From NCBI GenBank assembly GCA_964035575.1, contig OZ037849.1, forward strand, positions 1,612,001 to 1,676,000: a DNA stretch of 64,000 nt, read 5' to 3'. Below the pieces are notes generated by a model. It saw only the letters and a program-made list of their open reading frames with translations, did not search any database and was not told the DNA's origin. Both the position numbers and the translations under genes were made by a program. How positions within the stretch are numbered: the first letter of the stretch is position 1; every line of letters starts with the position of its first letter. This document shows, one piece after another, positions 12,901 through 21,611 of this stretch. Source of the stretch: Rhynchopus sp. YZ270_cl-10. Taxonomy: Eukaryota; Euglenozoa; Diplonemea; Diplonemida; Diplonemidae.

Positions 12901-15900
12901 GCTTCTTCATCTCCGACACCGACAAACCAACAGGGACAGGGGGCAATGATATTCCGGAGCTGTACTCCGCAGGGAAGGTGCGCATCGGTGCAACGCTTAA
13001 CGTTCTGTTGGCGAAGGTGAGTGGCTCTGGAGAGCTGTCCTTCACAGGGAGCATTGACCTGTACGACCCGAACGACGACGGGAAGATCCGCTTCAGCGAA
13101 ATCAAGAGCATCGTGCAGAAGGGCTCTGTGCTCGACATCTTCAACATCAAAATCAAGATGTGCGCTGCCGCGTCGCTCAGCCTTGACGTCTTCAACCCAT
13201 TCGTGAACTGGAAGTGCAAATGGTGGGGGTGCTGGCCACGTGGACGCTGGGAGGAGGTCTTCTCCTTCTCCGCAAGCGTCTGCTTTTTGGACTTGGACAC
13301 TTCTCCTGTCAAGCTTCCGGTTCTTGCGGACGTTGCCTCCAACAAGCTGCTTCTCAACATGGGAACCCGCGCAGAGAAGCGCAATGCAGGCAACGTAGCA
13401 GATGGTGGAGAATACTTCACAATCCGCCACGTGAAGGGCCAGAGTGGACGTGAAGAAGTTGAGGTTCAGCTGGGTGTCCCGCCTGCTGCAGGCCAGGCAG
13501 ATAACCGTGAGATCCAACGCTTCAGCGGCTTTTCCGCATACGAAGGAAACGGCAACAAATTCGGCGACACGATCCTCCTCCTCAACCCTGTCTCCAGCGG
13601 CACCTTCATAGGCGGCACCGACAGCGGTACGGACCGTCTGTACCTCGACTTCACAGGAAAGACTGTGCAGCTTCCCGGCGGCACCATCTCTGAAGGACGC
13701 ATCTCAGGGTTTGGCCTCGGCCCGAACGGCATTACCTACTCAGAGTTCGAGGAGGTGCACATCAAGCTGAACCACTTCGCTGATGTGGTTGCCATCGAAG
13801 GCACGTCGCCAGGCACGTCCCTGCACCTCTACCTCCGTGGAGGGAACAACGTCGTCACCTTGACTGTCGGTGAGATGCTTGGCGGCGACCTGCACATCGA
13901 GGGCGGCACCGCGCAGGACACACTGCACATCATTGCGGAGGGTGGGGCGTACAGTGGTGCGCTGTCGCACGACTCGCTGCTTGGCAGCATCGGGGACGTT
14001 ACGTTTTCGTCCATCGACGTTATCCATGTGACGCTTACGCCAGATGCCGATCAGTTTGCCGTCCTCAGCACTGCCGCAGGTGTGCAGCTGGAGGTTGCTG
14101 CTGCTGGTGGTGCCGATACCATCACCGTTGGCAGTGGTGGTGTCTCCGACATTGCATCGCCCGTGAAAGTCTTCGGCACGAACGCAGCAGGAAGCATCTT
14201 CATCATGGACACGTCTTCGGAGGAAGCGGCGGACCTCGTCGGGCAGGTGACCGACTCGCGTGTCAGCGGTCTTGGCCTGCCGTCGTACGGCGTCATGTAC
14301 TCAGGGTTTTCAGAGGCAAGAGTGCTGCTCCCTACGGGTGGTGTGCAGTTCACTGTCGCATCCACGCACCCTGGCATGACAAAGGTCTTTGGCGGTGGCG
14401 GAGCAGACCGTTTCATTGTCGACACCGTCAGCGGCATCACTGAGGTGCATGGAGGTGCAGGGGACGACTACGTGGAAATTCCTTTGGTTCTTGAAGGAGG
14501 CAGACTGGTCTCACGCGTTGCCGCACCACTGCTCTTGGATATGGGGCTGGGAAGCGACCACTACAAGCTTGGGTTCACTGGAGCAGGCGACTCGCGGGTC
14601 ACCCTCCACGACAGCGGGTTTGCTGCCTCGAACGGAGCTGACACTAACACCCTTGAAATTGACGGCACGCCTGCGGATGATACGTTCCTGTTCCGCCCCA
14701 ACTTTGTTGCGTTGGTGCACACCACACCGGTGCACAGTGCTGAGCGCATTGACGTGGACCGTAGCATCAACGGCGGCATTGTTGTGAACGGGTACGACGG
14801 GGACGACACCTTTGCCACTGATGGCACTGCGGGTGTTGTCACACAGAACGGCGGTGCTGGCAACGACCGCTTCCTGGTTGGGCAGCTTTACAACACGGAG
14901 CGCATCGTCGACAGACTCACCGAGGAGGCTGACCTGTTCAACACGACCAAGACCACGGAGGGGTACCTCAGCGACGGCAACGGTGCACCCCTCTACTGCC
15001 GTGGCGAGAGCGGCGAGGACTCCTTCGTCGTGATGCGCAACCTTGCTGCACTCTCCCTGCGTGGTGGTGTCGACAACGACCGCTTCTCGATCCGTGCCTT
15101 TGCCCTTGCAGACGCAGAGGACCCCAGCATCCCTGACTCCAACCTAGGCGAAACAGAAGTCGCCACCGACGAAGGCAACGACGTTGTGTACTACACCGTC
15201 AACGCAAAGGTCACCATCGACGGCGGTCCTGGCTTCGACACATTGGTCGCAATCGGTACAGACCTTCCGGACACTTTTGTCATCACAAAAGACGGCATCT
15301 ACGGAGCGGGCCTCCACGTCTCCTTCGTTGGAATCGAAAGTGTTGAGCTCTCCACAGGCGCAGGAGATGACACGATATACGTCATGAGCACTGCCTACCA
15401 CGTGGCCACAAACATCTACGCCGGGCTCGGCAGCGACAAAGTGTACGTCACCCCACGCTACTCTGTGCCGGTGTCCAGCAACGACCTCGAAGGGCACAAC
15501 GGCGTCATCGAGCACACTGTGACCAGCGAGGACACAGAGTACGAAGGCCTGCAGGTGCAGGGTGTGACTGCGTACGTATTGGACAAAGACCGTGCGACGA
15601 TCTCGATTGAAAGCTTCTACCCCTTGGAGCTGGAGGAGAAGATCGACAACGAGGACCCCTATGACTTCAGCGAGTACGTCGGGGTGACAGCGCCGTGGCT
15701 GGAGAAGGTGACGACGCCGAAGGTGTACATCCCGAAGGTGGTTTCGAACAAATACATTCCGAAGGTGATCACAGGCATTGGTGGCGGTCTCATCGGTGGT
15801 GGGGGTGTTCTCATTGGTGGCGGTGGCGGCATCGACATCGACATCGGCGGCATCGGTGGTGGTGGCATTCTGCACGACCGCGCTGCACAAACCGCTGCCG

Positions 15901-18900
15901 ACGCTGTCGTCGATCCAGACGTCACTGCCGTCGTCACACCCGGCACTGTCATTACGCCCGGCTCCGGCAAGGTGGTCCTGCCGCCGCCCATCGGCGGTCC
16001 GGACGTCATCATCCCAATCACGCCCTTCCCAACGTTTGAACGGGTCTACACAAGAGTGCAGAACGGCACATACGTCGTGCGCCTCAACAAAGAGATTGCT
16101 GGGGAGTCGACAGTGACAGTGTCCGTCGTAGTGCCTGCCGCACCGTCAGAGATCCCTCGGGCAGCGTCTGTGACAGTGTCGCCAAGCGTTATGACCTTTG
16201 GTGCAGGGAACTGGTCTGTGCCTGCCACGGTGACGGTGAATGTGGTGGACGACACAGCGCCTGAGGGGTTGGAGGTGGTGTACCTTGCGCATGAGGTGGT
16301 GCAGATTGGGAATGCGGACGGCTACGACCGTGCTGCGGTGGCGCAGTTCCCGGTGCGCATCATCGACTCTGACAAGGCAGAGCTGTATGTGTCGCACCCA
16401 AAGCGCCCGCACGGTGCTCGCATTGCGGAGTCCTCCTCTGGGCTTATTGCCAGGACGCTTTACTACGACGTCGTGCTGCGTCCATGCTGGACACGCAGCA
16501 GGCCTCAGGACGTGAACATCACACTCCGCTACGACGACACGCAGGTCGAGGTCCATCCAAGCACCTTCTCCTTCGCCACTGACAGCTGGTGCAGGCAGAC
16601 CGTGCGCGTCACCTCTGTCGACGACGACATTGTGGAAGGCTTCCACTTCGCCGCAGTGCACCACGACGTCATCATCGAGAACAACAACCGCATCTTCAAG
16701 GACGTCACGGCAGACTCTGTCAACGTCGAGATCCTCGACAACGACGCGCCAGGCATTGCTGTCATTGAGGCGTACGGCATTACCAAGGTGAGAGAAGGCG
16801 ACACGGGTGGCGCCACGTACAGAATGTTCCTCACGAAGATGCCCTCCGCGCCGGTGACTGTCGACATCGATGTGATCCAAACTGCGCTCTGGGGCTCCAC
16901 GCAGAAGCGGCGTGAGGTGACTGTGAGCCCTACCACCGTTACGTTCACGCCAGAGGACTACAACTCCCAGAAGACGATGACTGTGTATGCCATCCACGAT
17001 CTTATCTCTGAGGCTGCGAAGGCAGCAACACACCAGACGGCGTCGCAGCTGTCGCTTGCGTACCACATCCAGGGGCCGCTGACCATTGGCGGTGGCTCCG
17101 CACCCGCAACAGACCCGTACCTCAAGCCCGTCATGTTCCCTGGAGAGGAGGACAGCTGGGTGTTCCCGGGCAACAACCCCTGGCTCATGATCCTCGAGGA
17201 GCAGCAGGTCGACACACTCACGATCGAGAACTCTGCAGGGTTCATCCCGACTGACCTGAACCTCGTGAAGGGGCGTGTGACCGGCATGGGCATGGGAGGC
17301 ACGCGTGTGCTCGGGGGCGAGACTGTGCTAGGTGGCATCACGTACCTCGACTTCGAGGAGGTGACCGTGAACCTTGGGCCCGCAATGGACACCGTGCTCG
17401 TGAACGGCACACATGAAGGTGCGACCTACGTGAACGGAGGCTCCGGTTCGGACACCTTCACGGTGCTTGCGACGGACGGGCCGGTGATTCTGGACGGTTC
17501 AACTGGACGGGACATCTTTGACTTTGGTGTGAACGGGTCGTTGGGTGGTGTGACTGATGTGGTCGCTCTTGCAGGTGGTGTTGCAAGTTCATTCCGTAGG
17601 GAGACCGACGAGGTGCGTGTCCAAACGCAGTCGGAGGGTGTGTCGGATGTGGGATACCTGACGCGTACGGACCTGACCGGGCTTGGGATGCACCCACGCC
17701 GCCCCTCGTCGTCTAAGATGGTGCAGGTGATGACCGTGCGCGGCTCGTCGGGCAGCTTCACGATGCGCTTCACCGTTGACGGCACAGTGCACTCCTTCAC
17801 CTTCGCTGTCGGTGTCAGCAGTGCCACCATGGAGCGTGTCATCCAGAAGCGTCTCTTCCCGTTCAACGAGCCCACCCCTACACCATTGGTGGTCACAACG
17901 CCGAAGCCGCTTGTTGTGGTGACACCACCGCCGATTGGACCAGTCACGATTGGTCCGATTTTACCACCTGTGGGACCGGTCGTGCCACCTGTTGGGCCGG
18001 TTGTTGGACCAGTGGTTGGGCCCGTTGTAGGACCTGTTGTGGGGCCTGTTGTTGGACCAGTGGTGGGACCGGTAGTCGGGCCAGTGGTTGGTCCTGTTGT
18101 GGGACCTGTCGTAGGACCTGTTGTTGGGCCTGGGGTCGGTCCTGTTCACCGCACTGCGCGCACAGTTGCCGCAGCTCCTGCCGACCCCATCACTGCCACC
18201 GCAGAAACCGTCTTGGCTGTGAAAAACCTGACAGTCCTGACGCACCTTGAGTACGTCGGCAACATTTCGCTTCCTACGGTCTACGCCTACGTGCCGGTGT
18301 ACCGCTTCTACCCTGTGTGGATGCAGGTCGAGCCGATTGGGCCGTGTGGTCCACGCGGTGTTGCGAAGTGCGCACCGAGTGTGCGTGTGGATGTTCTGGG
18401 TGGTGACTCTTCGGTGTACCTGGTACGCTTCACGGGGGAGCTTGCGACTGCCGACATCGGCCCTATCACGCTCGACACACCAAACGTTGTGGACGCAGAG
18501 ATCGAACTCTTCAAGGGCAACCGTGTGGACGCACGCCCCTTCCTGTCGGGTCTCTTGTACGTGCAGATGCAGGCATTCAACATCGACCTGGGTTCTTCTT
18601 CCGACGTCTTCAACGTGCGCGGCACATCCGCCGTCACACGCATCCGCACACACGAAGGCGACGACACTGTTGCCATCTCCTCCGACGCGGACGTCACCTC
18701 TGCAGGCGTTGCGTCCACACTTCAGTACCTCTCTGGGCGTCTCGACTATGTCACGTCTTCCGTCACCGTCGACGTTGGTGCAGAGGGGCGCAACAGACTT
18801 CTTGTCTCCGACCGTGACGGCAGTACGCCACGCACCGCGATCCTCACTGCAGACCCTGAGATGGGCAGACTCGACGGTGTTGCGCCAGCAAAGATCGACT

Positions 18901-21611
18901 ACACAGGGACCGACTTCACACGAGGTATCAGCGTATGGATGGGTGCGCACGACGACGTTGTTTCCGTGCGCAGCACGTTCGGATCCGAAGCAGAGTTCAA
19001 CATCGAGGCGCCACGTACCGTGACAACGCTGTTCACAGGCCCTGGCAACGACGTGGTGTCCGTCTCCGTACAGCGTGAGGTCGACGGCTTCTTCGTCTGC
19101 AACACTGAAGAGGGTGACGACGTCATCGATGCTTCCGAAGCCACACTGCCTCTCGTCCTTCTTGGCGGACCTGGTGTGGACTCGATCACTACAGGGCAGG
19201 CAGAGAGCGTCGTCTTTGGTGACACTGGTGTTGCGTTGTACGGCGGCATCGAAGGTGATACGTTGACTGTCCCTGACGGTGTCACCGCACCACTCAGTGG
19301 CATGACGCACGCCGTCTCGGATGTCTACGCAACGGGATGCGAATCCGAGAGTGTCGACGACGACAAGATCATCACCAAAGCCAAGGCAGTCATCTTCGGT
19401 GGGTCTGGAGACGATACCATTGAGAGTGGCGCTTTCGATGATGTCATCTTTGGTGACTTTGGTATTGTGCGTTTTGTAGATGGCAGGGCCGTCCGAATTG
19501 AGTCCACCTGCAGTGTTGGCGGCAACGATACTGTTTTCAGTGGCGACGGTGCTGACACTGTCATTGGTGGTGCAGGATTCGACGCGCTGACCTCAGGATC
19601 TGGCGACGACGTTGTGCTTGGAGACCACGGCATTATCGAAATGGCGCACCCGCCTGCCACAAACCACGTGGCTCTCATCCGCCCGATTCTTTCCACCAGC
19701 GGTGCCCGCGACAGCATTTGGTCTGGTCCTGGTGACGACATCGTTGCCGGGGGGAGAGGGGGCGACCTCATCCACGGCGATGACGGCGACGACATCCTGT
19801 TTGGTGGCTCGCTCTCTGCGGTTCTAGAGCTTCCTGAGGGCAACCCTACTTCGAGCCCCGGTTTGGCACGTCTGGTGGGGACGTACACTTCCAAGGACGT
19901 GGAGGAGGTGCATGACAACGAGGTGCACGGTGGTCCTGGTAACGACGTTGTCGTCGGTGGCTCTGGTGCAGACCAGCTCTTTGGCGACGAAGGCGCGGAT
20001 GTTCTCTTTGGCGACAACTGTGCTGTCAACCGTACTGCAGAAGGTGTCATCACCTTCACCCCTGTGTCCCCTGCTGCAGGTGCCCAAGACACCATCTCTG
20101 GTGGCGAAGGTGACGACGTGGCCGTGGCACAGACCGGAGACGACAGCGTGTCTGGCGGTGCAGGACATGACATGCTGTTTGGTGATCACGCAGAAGTCCA
20201 CATTGCCTCCGACAGGAGGATCCTGTGGGCACACAGCACGGACCCTGCGATTGGCGGCGACGACTACATGACTGGAGACGAGGGTGAGGACTATCTTATT
20301 GGAGGCAGCGCTGCTGACTCGCTCAAGGGCGGTGATGACAACGACATCCTTCTGGGCGACCACGCGCTGTTCGACGCTTCGCAGGACACAACCCACCAGT
20401 ACCGCTGTGTGTTCATTTCCGCTGAGGACAACGGCGGCAGCGACAAAATCTGGGGAGATGACGGCGATGATATGATTCTTGGGCAGCAGGAGGCCGACAT
20501 CTTGGTTGGCGGGCGCGGTGAGGACGACATGACTGGAGGACACGACGTACCTGACGGGGCTGACGCAGGGTCTGACCGTTTTGCGAACGAGCATGACTCG
20601 GACGAAGACATCTGGGTGGAGGACAACGGATTCATCGGACGCACGCTTCTTGATGCAGACAGCTACACCCAGCCGCCGCCGTATGTGTACAACCTGACAT
20701 GGGAGCGTACAGGCGATAACGACTCACGCGTGGTGCGTACTGTTGAGGAGTTCTCTGTAGTCGTCACAACAAATGCGCCCCCCACAGCAGTGCCGACAGC
20801 CATCCCCACAGCCGTCCCCACAGCCGTCCCGACATCGGTTCCAAAGACATCAGCGCCACCACCGTCACCGCACGCAGCCGCAGTATGGTGCAAAAGCAGC
20901 GAAGACTGCTGGGAGCATGGCGACCAGAACGCAAAGTGCGACGACACACGCTGCGTGTGTGGCACTAAGGGCTTTGCGAACCCTGTCCACGAGAGGACCG
21001 GACGCACTGCGTACATCTGCACAGAGGACAAGGAGACAAAGACGAAGCAAATCGTCCACGCACGCTTCGATGTTGCGTGCGAACGCTTCACAAGCGCTGT
21101 CTCGAGTCTGTACAAGAAGCTGCTGACGACGATCTTCAAGCGCGGTGTGGTGCGGCAGCTGAAGAAGCAGTGTGGGTCCGTCACCTTGATCGCTGAGGTG
21201 GACGACGTCGACTTGAACTCTGCTGTCACGGTGGATGTGCAGGAAGAGATGACACACCTCATCGCAACGGACGCGGCATTTGGCATCCTGAGCACCGAGC
21301 TGGGCATGCCCTCCTCCGCAGGCGTGTCTGCTGTGGACTCGCTGCGCTGCACGAACGCCAACGCCAACCAAGTGATCTTCAGCAACGACGAATGTGTCGT
21401 CTACTCGTGCCTAGAGGGCTACACGCTCGAAGACAACGTCTGCAAGGGAGGCGACGACAGCAGTGACGAAGGCATTTCGCCCGTTCTCATTGCTGGCGCA
21501 GGTGTGGGCGGGCTCTTGATCCTCATCGTCTTGATCATCTTCATCTGCTGTTGCTACAAAAAACGTAAAGAAACCCGTGGTCTCTCGCAGAAAGATACAA
21601 CACCGTTTTAA
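3912..21611 (+). CDS. Giant (~5,899 aa) single-exon calcium-binding surface protein
   Basis: I chose ATG 3912 because a clear signal peptide follows (about 22 residues). The N-terminal half (to about residue 2500) is beta-rich, made of loosely repeated units with Leu/Asp-rich strands and recurrent 'LFD(D/N)V(A/S)P' segments. Two canonical EF-hand loops sit in duplicated modules: Asp2644-Glu2655 (DVDGDGLLTLRE) and Asp3052-Glu3063 (DPNDDGKIRFSE). Isolated RTX-like GGxGxD motifs start near residue 3500. A Gly-rich linker lies at about 3955-3987 and Calx-beta-like modules at about 4040-4385. A VVGP repeat covers about 4687-4745, and a dense RTX block (GGxGxDxU) about 5160-5550. A Pro/Thr/Val stalk, an EGF-like Cys cluster (about 5657-5703) and a membrane helix at 5858-5881 with a short basic tail complete it. 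It is a type I membrane protein, probably a Ca2+-stabilised adhesin or cell-coat component (inference). An 18-kb exon without introns is notable. RTX/Calx-beta architecture is best known from bacteria, so horizontal origin is possible. Confidence 0.9.
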   Translation: MRHFSARIACLLLSAAVHSDAFTEPCDVVAVRSQQQIKAAVDSFHAALLGAEQRALSVQMALLGGSGPLDFLSAPLTEVKTLTQAVQNLLDEANDVNVTVLNTALPAGVSVDCAVDPHNQDVFLRLVVATAADSIVSLTADLSSLPSADLAALGLVITNPSVALSGSAAISATVEIDVRGADTALRVPLLEASFAAHAAVSTAATWTGMPVEVTLIGDVDVSAVKVPFIFPSAVNIAAFAERLGEIRVGTLEGKLDGRLRVEVVADFEQMTVPSPVLLISMPDVFDVVALPKVHVDMDITALQGTIIELLRQLARLDIDLSRLGLSGVDLPNINTATLIPGVPAMLRLAPIAEQYFLLFVGVAGSHPTFEGLAQYIMENMPVPAVDSSVGYNGVLLSGGWNPELGEVTLRLKANLETEKTAENYGGSVQGVIMDMSALGALFDVIGATPPEASLSVPDFSADVEFSAHVALDVSLGLKTEFVVGRLSGAALAGNSFVRVNDLSAEAAISVNRINFDAALPAETHLSVRDGRFAATLGIRSAFDRVNDDADEEDTDKAPTVTIGMTELLSGGVDAMATFASQLQLDPYGTLDVVLPVELTASYLGDKTLQPIVEMHDLSLLSGGLPDFSLDIDLSFLVPSLPGGIGSIDEDAITEMTDALTAALEGIAGISLPTASLPGVPELADMLKGFAGKLGFSETFAEYVDLVVAFLKLSHGFDFSLALDTVPALVMMQTEAFHLSVLDRLQVRFPTVFARFDNGLVDTETEDVFSVLLPEFVKYVQVEFELATSVAAANGFFSTEDLVWYLATSADYALTKRTSLALVRLLGLTATYPLNEEGFPVDSLGQRFSPAAHLEALKTKFGLSGDLNVGSLGKLLGTALPSKGVNVFFQKAAFRVLSARYPAIAAAFSTTTLDDALPMDIHGQIFDWRNYLQELGKVLGLVNEAKKVITESDLLTLFGTRPTMHGFVGYLKARIVDGLATGLEIGGDAFNAALRTEAGKMELAAELSFTMGASGVTASEVVASLEGALSGVFGKIGQDDIVASLGTIGSGLVDALSGLDDHLTFGASMTLAVESGLDIKPLVERIGAPKVFLRVRGFSFDINANVSDYDIAMNFGPNFNFDTFTNAHLRFAAVSSASQANPITLLDTALGQPLSIAPLISSLSLSGSLAGGVELTGGPLASASVHVSVEDRALFDDVSPKFSVDVEIPTELMAVLRQALSAVAVVGRQIKPLPALSTTLPLLNRTLNGLLTNGAAGTSADWGDFLIYDTILDDLLLNYAGCLDGIDACPKAKETIDHFRAAMRERTSGFQEGAGAAASFVNGGMVGDSFEFGFGVSGTLEVLLTPPLGELLQNDEVQFSGTSLLQVVVDFGFGLDVAVDTSNGITSVTADDVTLRVSNFTMGMHINADVTATAHIGILSASVSGATGQLQAAFEGVLNGGEFTSIANVGGFDFSTSGALSACLPFTASVGGQDLAGVGGAASEEKAQVCIEDPDLFDNVAPIVTPRYMDRLFDFQGLSPLQILGLIRGVVNALQEYRESAVFDVPIPFSDLDLGDAMDFAETLTELLTAKMLKVLPVADRTSLVMCVDSMMFPVGWNDHVGSGAAWFAGNMTDKVLSLVLNDELEVEVPLDGAAIVAATTIAEVVAAVNAAIYDAGLGASVSAEAVPDMDALQLCTNVAIKASSLRVHVFLEQTGGQAFAENVEAAEATTLLGFVHGAVKEVPRIPAFETLPELVTLLEQVLDLPEGTMQVTYEDPLGIKQYELLFKFDLSAVLPPPSASLMLGAEVKPLLEVNASADISLETSCDIGFELGVRMGRPAGNLSLQASPPGGSVTFVADEALSFTLVVDKVPYEVNLRVGMVFIEELEFQLAQLDFGAASVSVKNYKDVTFLILSIGAKTLQAVTSDTFQAMTGLASDKAKALLFQPIVRNMHFTADVLLSVTNVNMEATLAVLKASSYGGTGFVSAAANVAFGSPDETMALSDLRDAIVEDPFSLVTANATLDAGLDVAVTVTVPKLGLPLEVSGSVVVSMDPPFFIDLTEGFVLPTAENFNAEINCAGLPSLSNFQNLSLSDVVALIADGIDIVFGNEAKEVVGLLDNLPILDMEIPFISVTPRTAVTALQTLLQEIETILEDPAGGLERLELLIETKLGLTDDGVATCTGSCAVEFGFDNNVLMMDLQHTLAPGALPELSLDMNLKELIELAGLSIPDAVLNVLGDFIDVNAALAFSFSASATVTIQVGLDLSSFPYRPFLGGDTSLQVNVQAGASGSLTMSLGPIQFGVTDATATLDNAGAPAFIRYGLLPGSKHYLSSGVSDIVSAFSLTHAGAVEVNLPITGLPEAMNIEIPSLVNFLLRGPDYIPELADFPVVVFKGAKVEDMLNALSLGLRDLNPLEVLLTDKDALLNGIENMFSKVELAVTAAGGVLGSLNAPIVGQKIRTTVGSDFLGSFKTSLISQLSDRMDTLTGSDGNANGASALRDVMTSLFGSLGILKKSIAIVIKEADGTDITEDVLDMETGIKLPGANLENADSLEWQVKLGKDIIFSEAFDFDLGVSELPLKLDVSGGVRLVVGWNFNLYFGVSVSRGFFFNIVGDKNSDGVDMEVYAGLTLPGVSATGELFILEANVVNMDTVTKVLGRVSVDITDVDGDGLLTLREIKNGGSDLLRARAEFEAALGMQLSLGLKMDGLPEFKTEIYSYYRADWEKRSTKGTLAGQSVGLPPPREAFPGQGFSNPTFLLNDVAIDMGEFVSNILKPIFSKLASFLSPIKPILDVLQTPLPVVSDLADRDVSLLELPEMLLNGLLGAGGPIRGSVKNVVAYVKAISEIIDLALTVIDVIDEVANWEGNLKLSFGTWQVTPSGAERYVGSTPLPAAFSPVPSYAGTDDSKPDPAAKSVGPGSMQSLFSKLTDPDAIFNLPFLSASGAIQLILGNDVDLFVVNSPKMEIDITIDFWFPIAAGLLVVDFYGSFQFRAGISMGYDTSGIRRAIEQKNPWLALDGFFISDTDKPTGTGGNDIPELYSAGKVRIGATLNVLLAKVSGSGELSFTGSIDLYDPNDDGKIRFSEIKSIVQKGSVLDIFNIKIKMCAAASLSLDVFNPFVNWKCKWWGCWPRGRWEEVFSFSASVCFLDLDTSPVKLPVLADVASNKLLLNMGTRAEKRNAGNVADGGEYFTIRHVKGQSGREEVEVQLGVPPAAGQADNREIQRFSGFSAYEGNGNKFGDTILLLNPVSSGTFIGGTDSGTDRLYLDFTGKTVQLPGGTISEGRISGFGLGPNGITYSEFEEVHIKLNHFADVVAIEGTSPGTSLHLYLRGGNNVVTLTVGEMLGGDLHIEGGTAQDTLHIIAEGGAYSGALSHDSLLGSIGDVTFSSIDVIHVTLTPDADQFAVLSTAAGVQLEVAAAGGADTITVGSGGVSDIASPVKVFGTNAAGSIFIMDTSSEEAADLVGQVTDSRVSGLGLPSYGVMYSGFSEARVLLPTGGVQFTVASTHPGMTKVFGGGGADRFIVDTVSGITEVHGGAGDDYVEIPLVLEGGRLVSRVAAPLLLDMGLGSDHYKLGFTGAGDSRVTLHDSGFAASNGADTNTLEIDGTPADDTFLFRPNFVALVHTTPVHSAERIDVDRSINGGIVVNGYDGDDTFATDGTAGVVTQNGGAGNDRFLVGQLYNTERIVDRLTEEADLFNTTKTTEGYLSDGNGAPLYCRGESGEDSFVVMRNLAALSLRGGVDNDRFSIRAFALADAEDPSIPDSNLGETEVATDEGNDVVYYTVNAKVTIDGGPGFDTLVAIGTDLPDTFVITKDGIYGAGLHVSFVGIESVELSTGAGDDTIYVMSTAYHVATNIYAGLGSDKVYVTPRYSVPVSSNDLEGHNGVIEHTVTSEDTEYEGLQVQGVTAYVLDKDRATISIESFYPLELEEKIDNEDPYDFSEYVGVTAPWLEKVTTPKVYIPKVVSNKYIPKVITGIGGGLIGGGGVLIGGGGGIDIDIGGIGGGGILHDRAAQTAADAVVDPDVTAVVTPGTVITPGSGKVVLPPPIGGPDVIIPITPFPTFERVYTRVQNGTYVVRLNKEIAGESTVTVSVVVPAAPSEIPRAASVTVSPSVMTFGAGNWSVPATVTVNVVDDTAPEGLEVVYLAHEVVQIGNADGYDRAAVAQFPVRIIDSDKAELYVSHPKRPHGARIAESSSGLIARTLYYDVVLRPCWTRSRPQDVNITLRYDDTQVEVHPSTFSFATDSWCRQTVRVTSVDDDIVEGFHFAAVHHDVIIENNNRIFKDVTADSVNVEILDNDAPGIAVIEAYGITKVREGDTGGATYRMFLTKMPSAPVTVDIDVIQTALWGSTQKRREVTVSPTTVTFTPEDYNSQKTMTVYAIHDLISEAAKAATHQTASQLSLAYHIQGPLTIGGGSAPATDPYLKPVMFPGEEDSWVFPGNNPWLMILEEQQVDTLTIENSAGFIPTDLNLVKGRVTGMGMGGTRVLGGETVLGGITYLDFEEVTVNLGPAMDTVLVNGTHEGATYVNGGSGSDTFTVLATDGPVILDGSTGRDIFDFGVNGSLGGVTDVVALAGGVASSFRRETDEVRVQTQSEGVSDVGYLTRTDLTGLGMHPRRPSSSKMVQVMTVRGSSGSFTMRFTVDGTVHSFTFAVGVSSATMERVIQKRLFPFNEPTPTPLVVTTPKPLVVVTPPPIGPVTIGPILPPVGPVVPPVGPVVGPVVGPVVGPVVGPVVGPVVGPVVGPVVGPVVGPVVGPVVGPGVGPVHRTARTVAAAPADPITATAETVLAVKNLTVLTHLEYVGNISLPTVYAYVPVYRFYPVWMQVEPIGPCGPRGVAKCAPSVRVDVLGGDSSVYLVRFTGELATADIGPITLDTPNVVDAEIELFKGNRVDARPFLSGLLYVQMQAFNIDLGSSSDVFNVRGTSAVTRIRTHEGDDTVAISSDADVTSAGVASTLQYLSGRLDYVTSSVTVDVGAEGRNRLLVSDRDGSTPRTAILTADPEMGRLDGVAPAKIDYTGTDFTRGISVWMGAHDDVVSVRSTFGSEAEFNIEAPRTVTTLFTGPGNDVVSVSVQREVDGFFVCNTEEGDDVIDASEATLPLVLLGGPGVDSITTGQAESVVFGDTGVALYGGIEGDTLTVPDGVTAPLSGMTHAVSDVYATGCESESVDDDKIITKAKAVIFGGSGDDTIESGAFDDVIFGDFGIVRFVDGRAVRIESTCSVGGNDTVFSGDGADTVIGGAGFDALTSGSGDDVVLGDHGIIEMAHPPATNHVALIRPILSTSGARDSIWSGPGDDIVAGGRGGDLIHGDDGDDILFGGSLSAVLELPEGNPTSSPGLARLVGTYTSKDVEEVHDNEVHGGPGNDVVVGGSGADQLFGDEGADVLFGDNCAVNRTAEGVITFTPVSPAAGAQDTISGGEGDDVAVAQTGDDSVSGGAGHDMLFGDHAEVHIASDRRILWAHSTDPAIGGDDYMTGDEGEDYLIGGSAADSLKGGDDNDILLGDHALFDASQDTTHQYRCVFISAEDNGGSDKIWGDDGDDMILGQQEADILVGGRGEDDMTGGHDVPDGADAGSDRFANEHDSDEDIWVEDNGFIGRTLLDADSYTQPPPYVYNLTWERTGDNDSRVVRTVEEFSVVVTTNAPPTAVPTAIPTAVPTAVPTSVPKTSAPPPSPHAAAVWCKSSEDCWEHGDQNAKCDDTRCVCGTKGFANPVHERTGRTAYICTEDKETKTKQIVHARFDVACERFTSAVSSLYKKLLTTIFKRGVVRQLKKQCGSVTLIAEVDDVDLNSAVTVDVQEEMTHLIATDAAFGILSTELGMPSSAGVSAVDSLRCTNANANQVIFSNDECVVYSCLEGYTLEDNVCKGGDDSSDEGISPVLIAGAGVGGLLILIVLIIFICCCYKKRKETRGLSQKDTTPF
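17971..18146 (+). repeat. Coding 12-bp repeat (VVGP units) in the giant gene
   Basis: About fourteen tandem 4-residue V-V-G-P units, with drifting third codon positions (gta/gtt/gtg/gtc). The protein repeat is therefore conserved more than the DNA. It forms a Pro-rich spacer between the Calx-beta-like part and the downstream RTX part. Confidence 0.85.
19390..20560 (+). other. RTX nonapeptide repeat block within the giant protein
   Basis: Successive GGxGxDxU-type motifs (for example GGSGDDTI, GGPGNDVVVGGSGADQLFGDEGAD, GGAGHDMLFGDH, GGRGEDDM), interspersed with non-repeat loops ending in GDxG/GDHA. The family is known to bind Ca2+ and fold as a parallel beta-roll. In bacteria it marks type I-secreted proteins, but here it is in a membrane-anchored eukaryotic protein. 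Confidence 0.85.
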
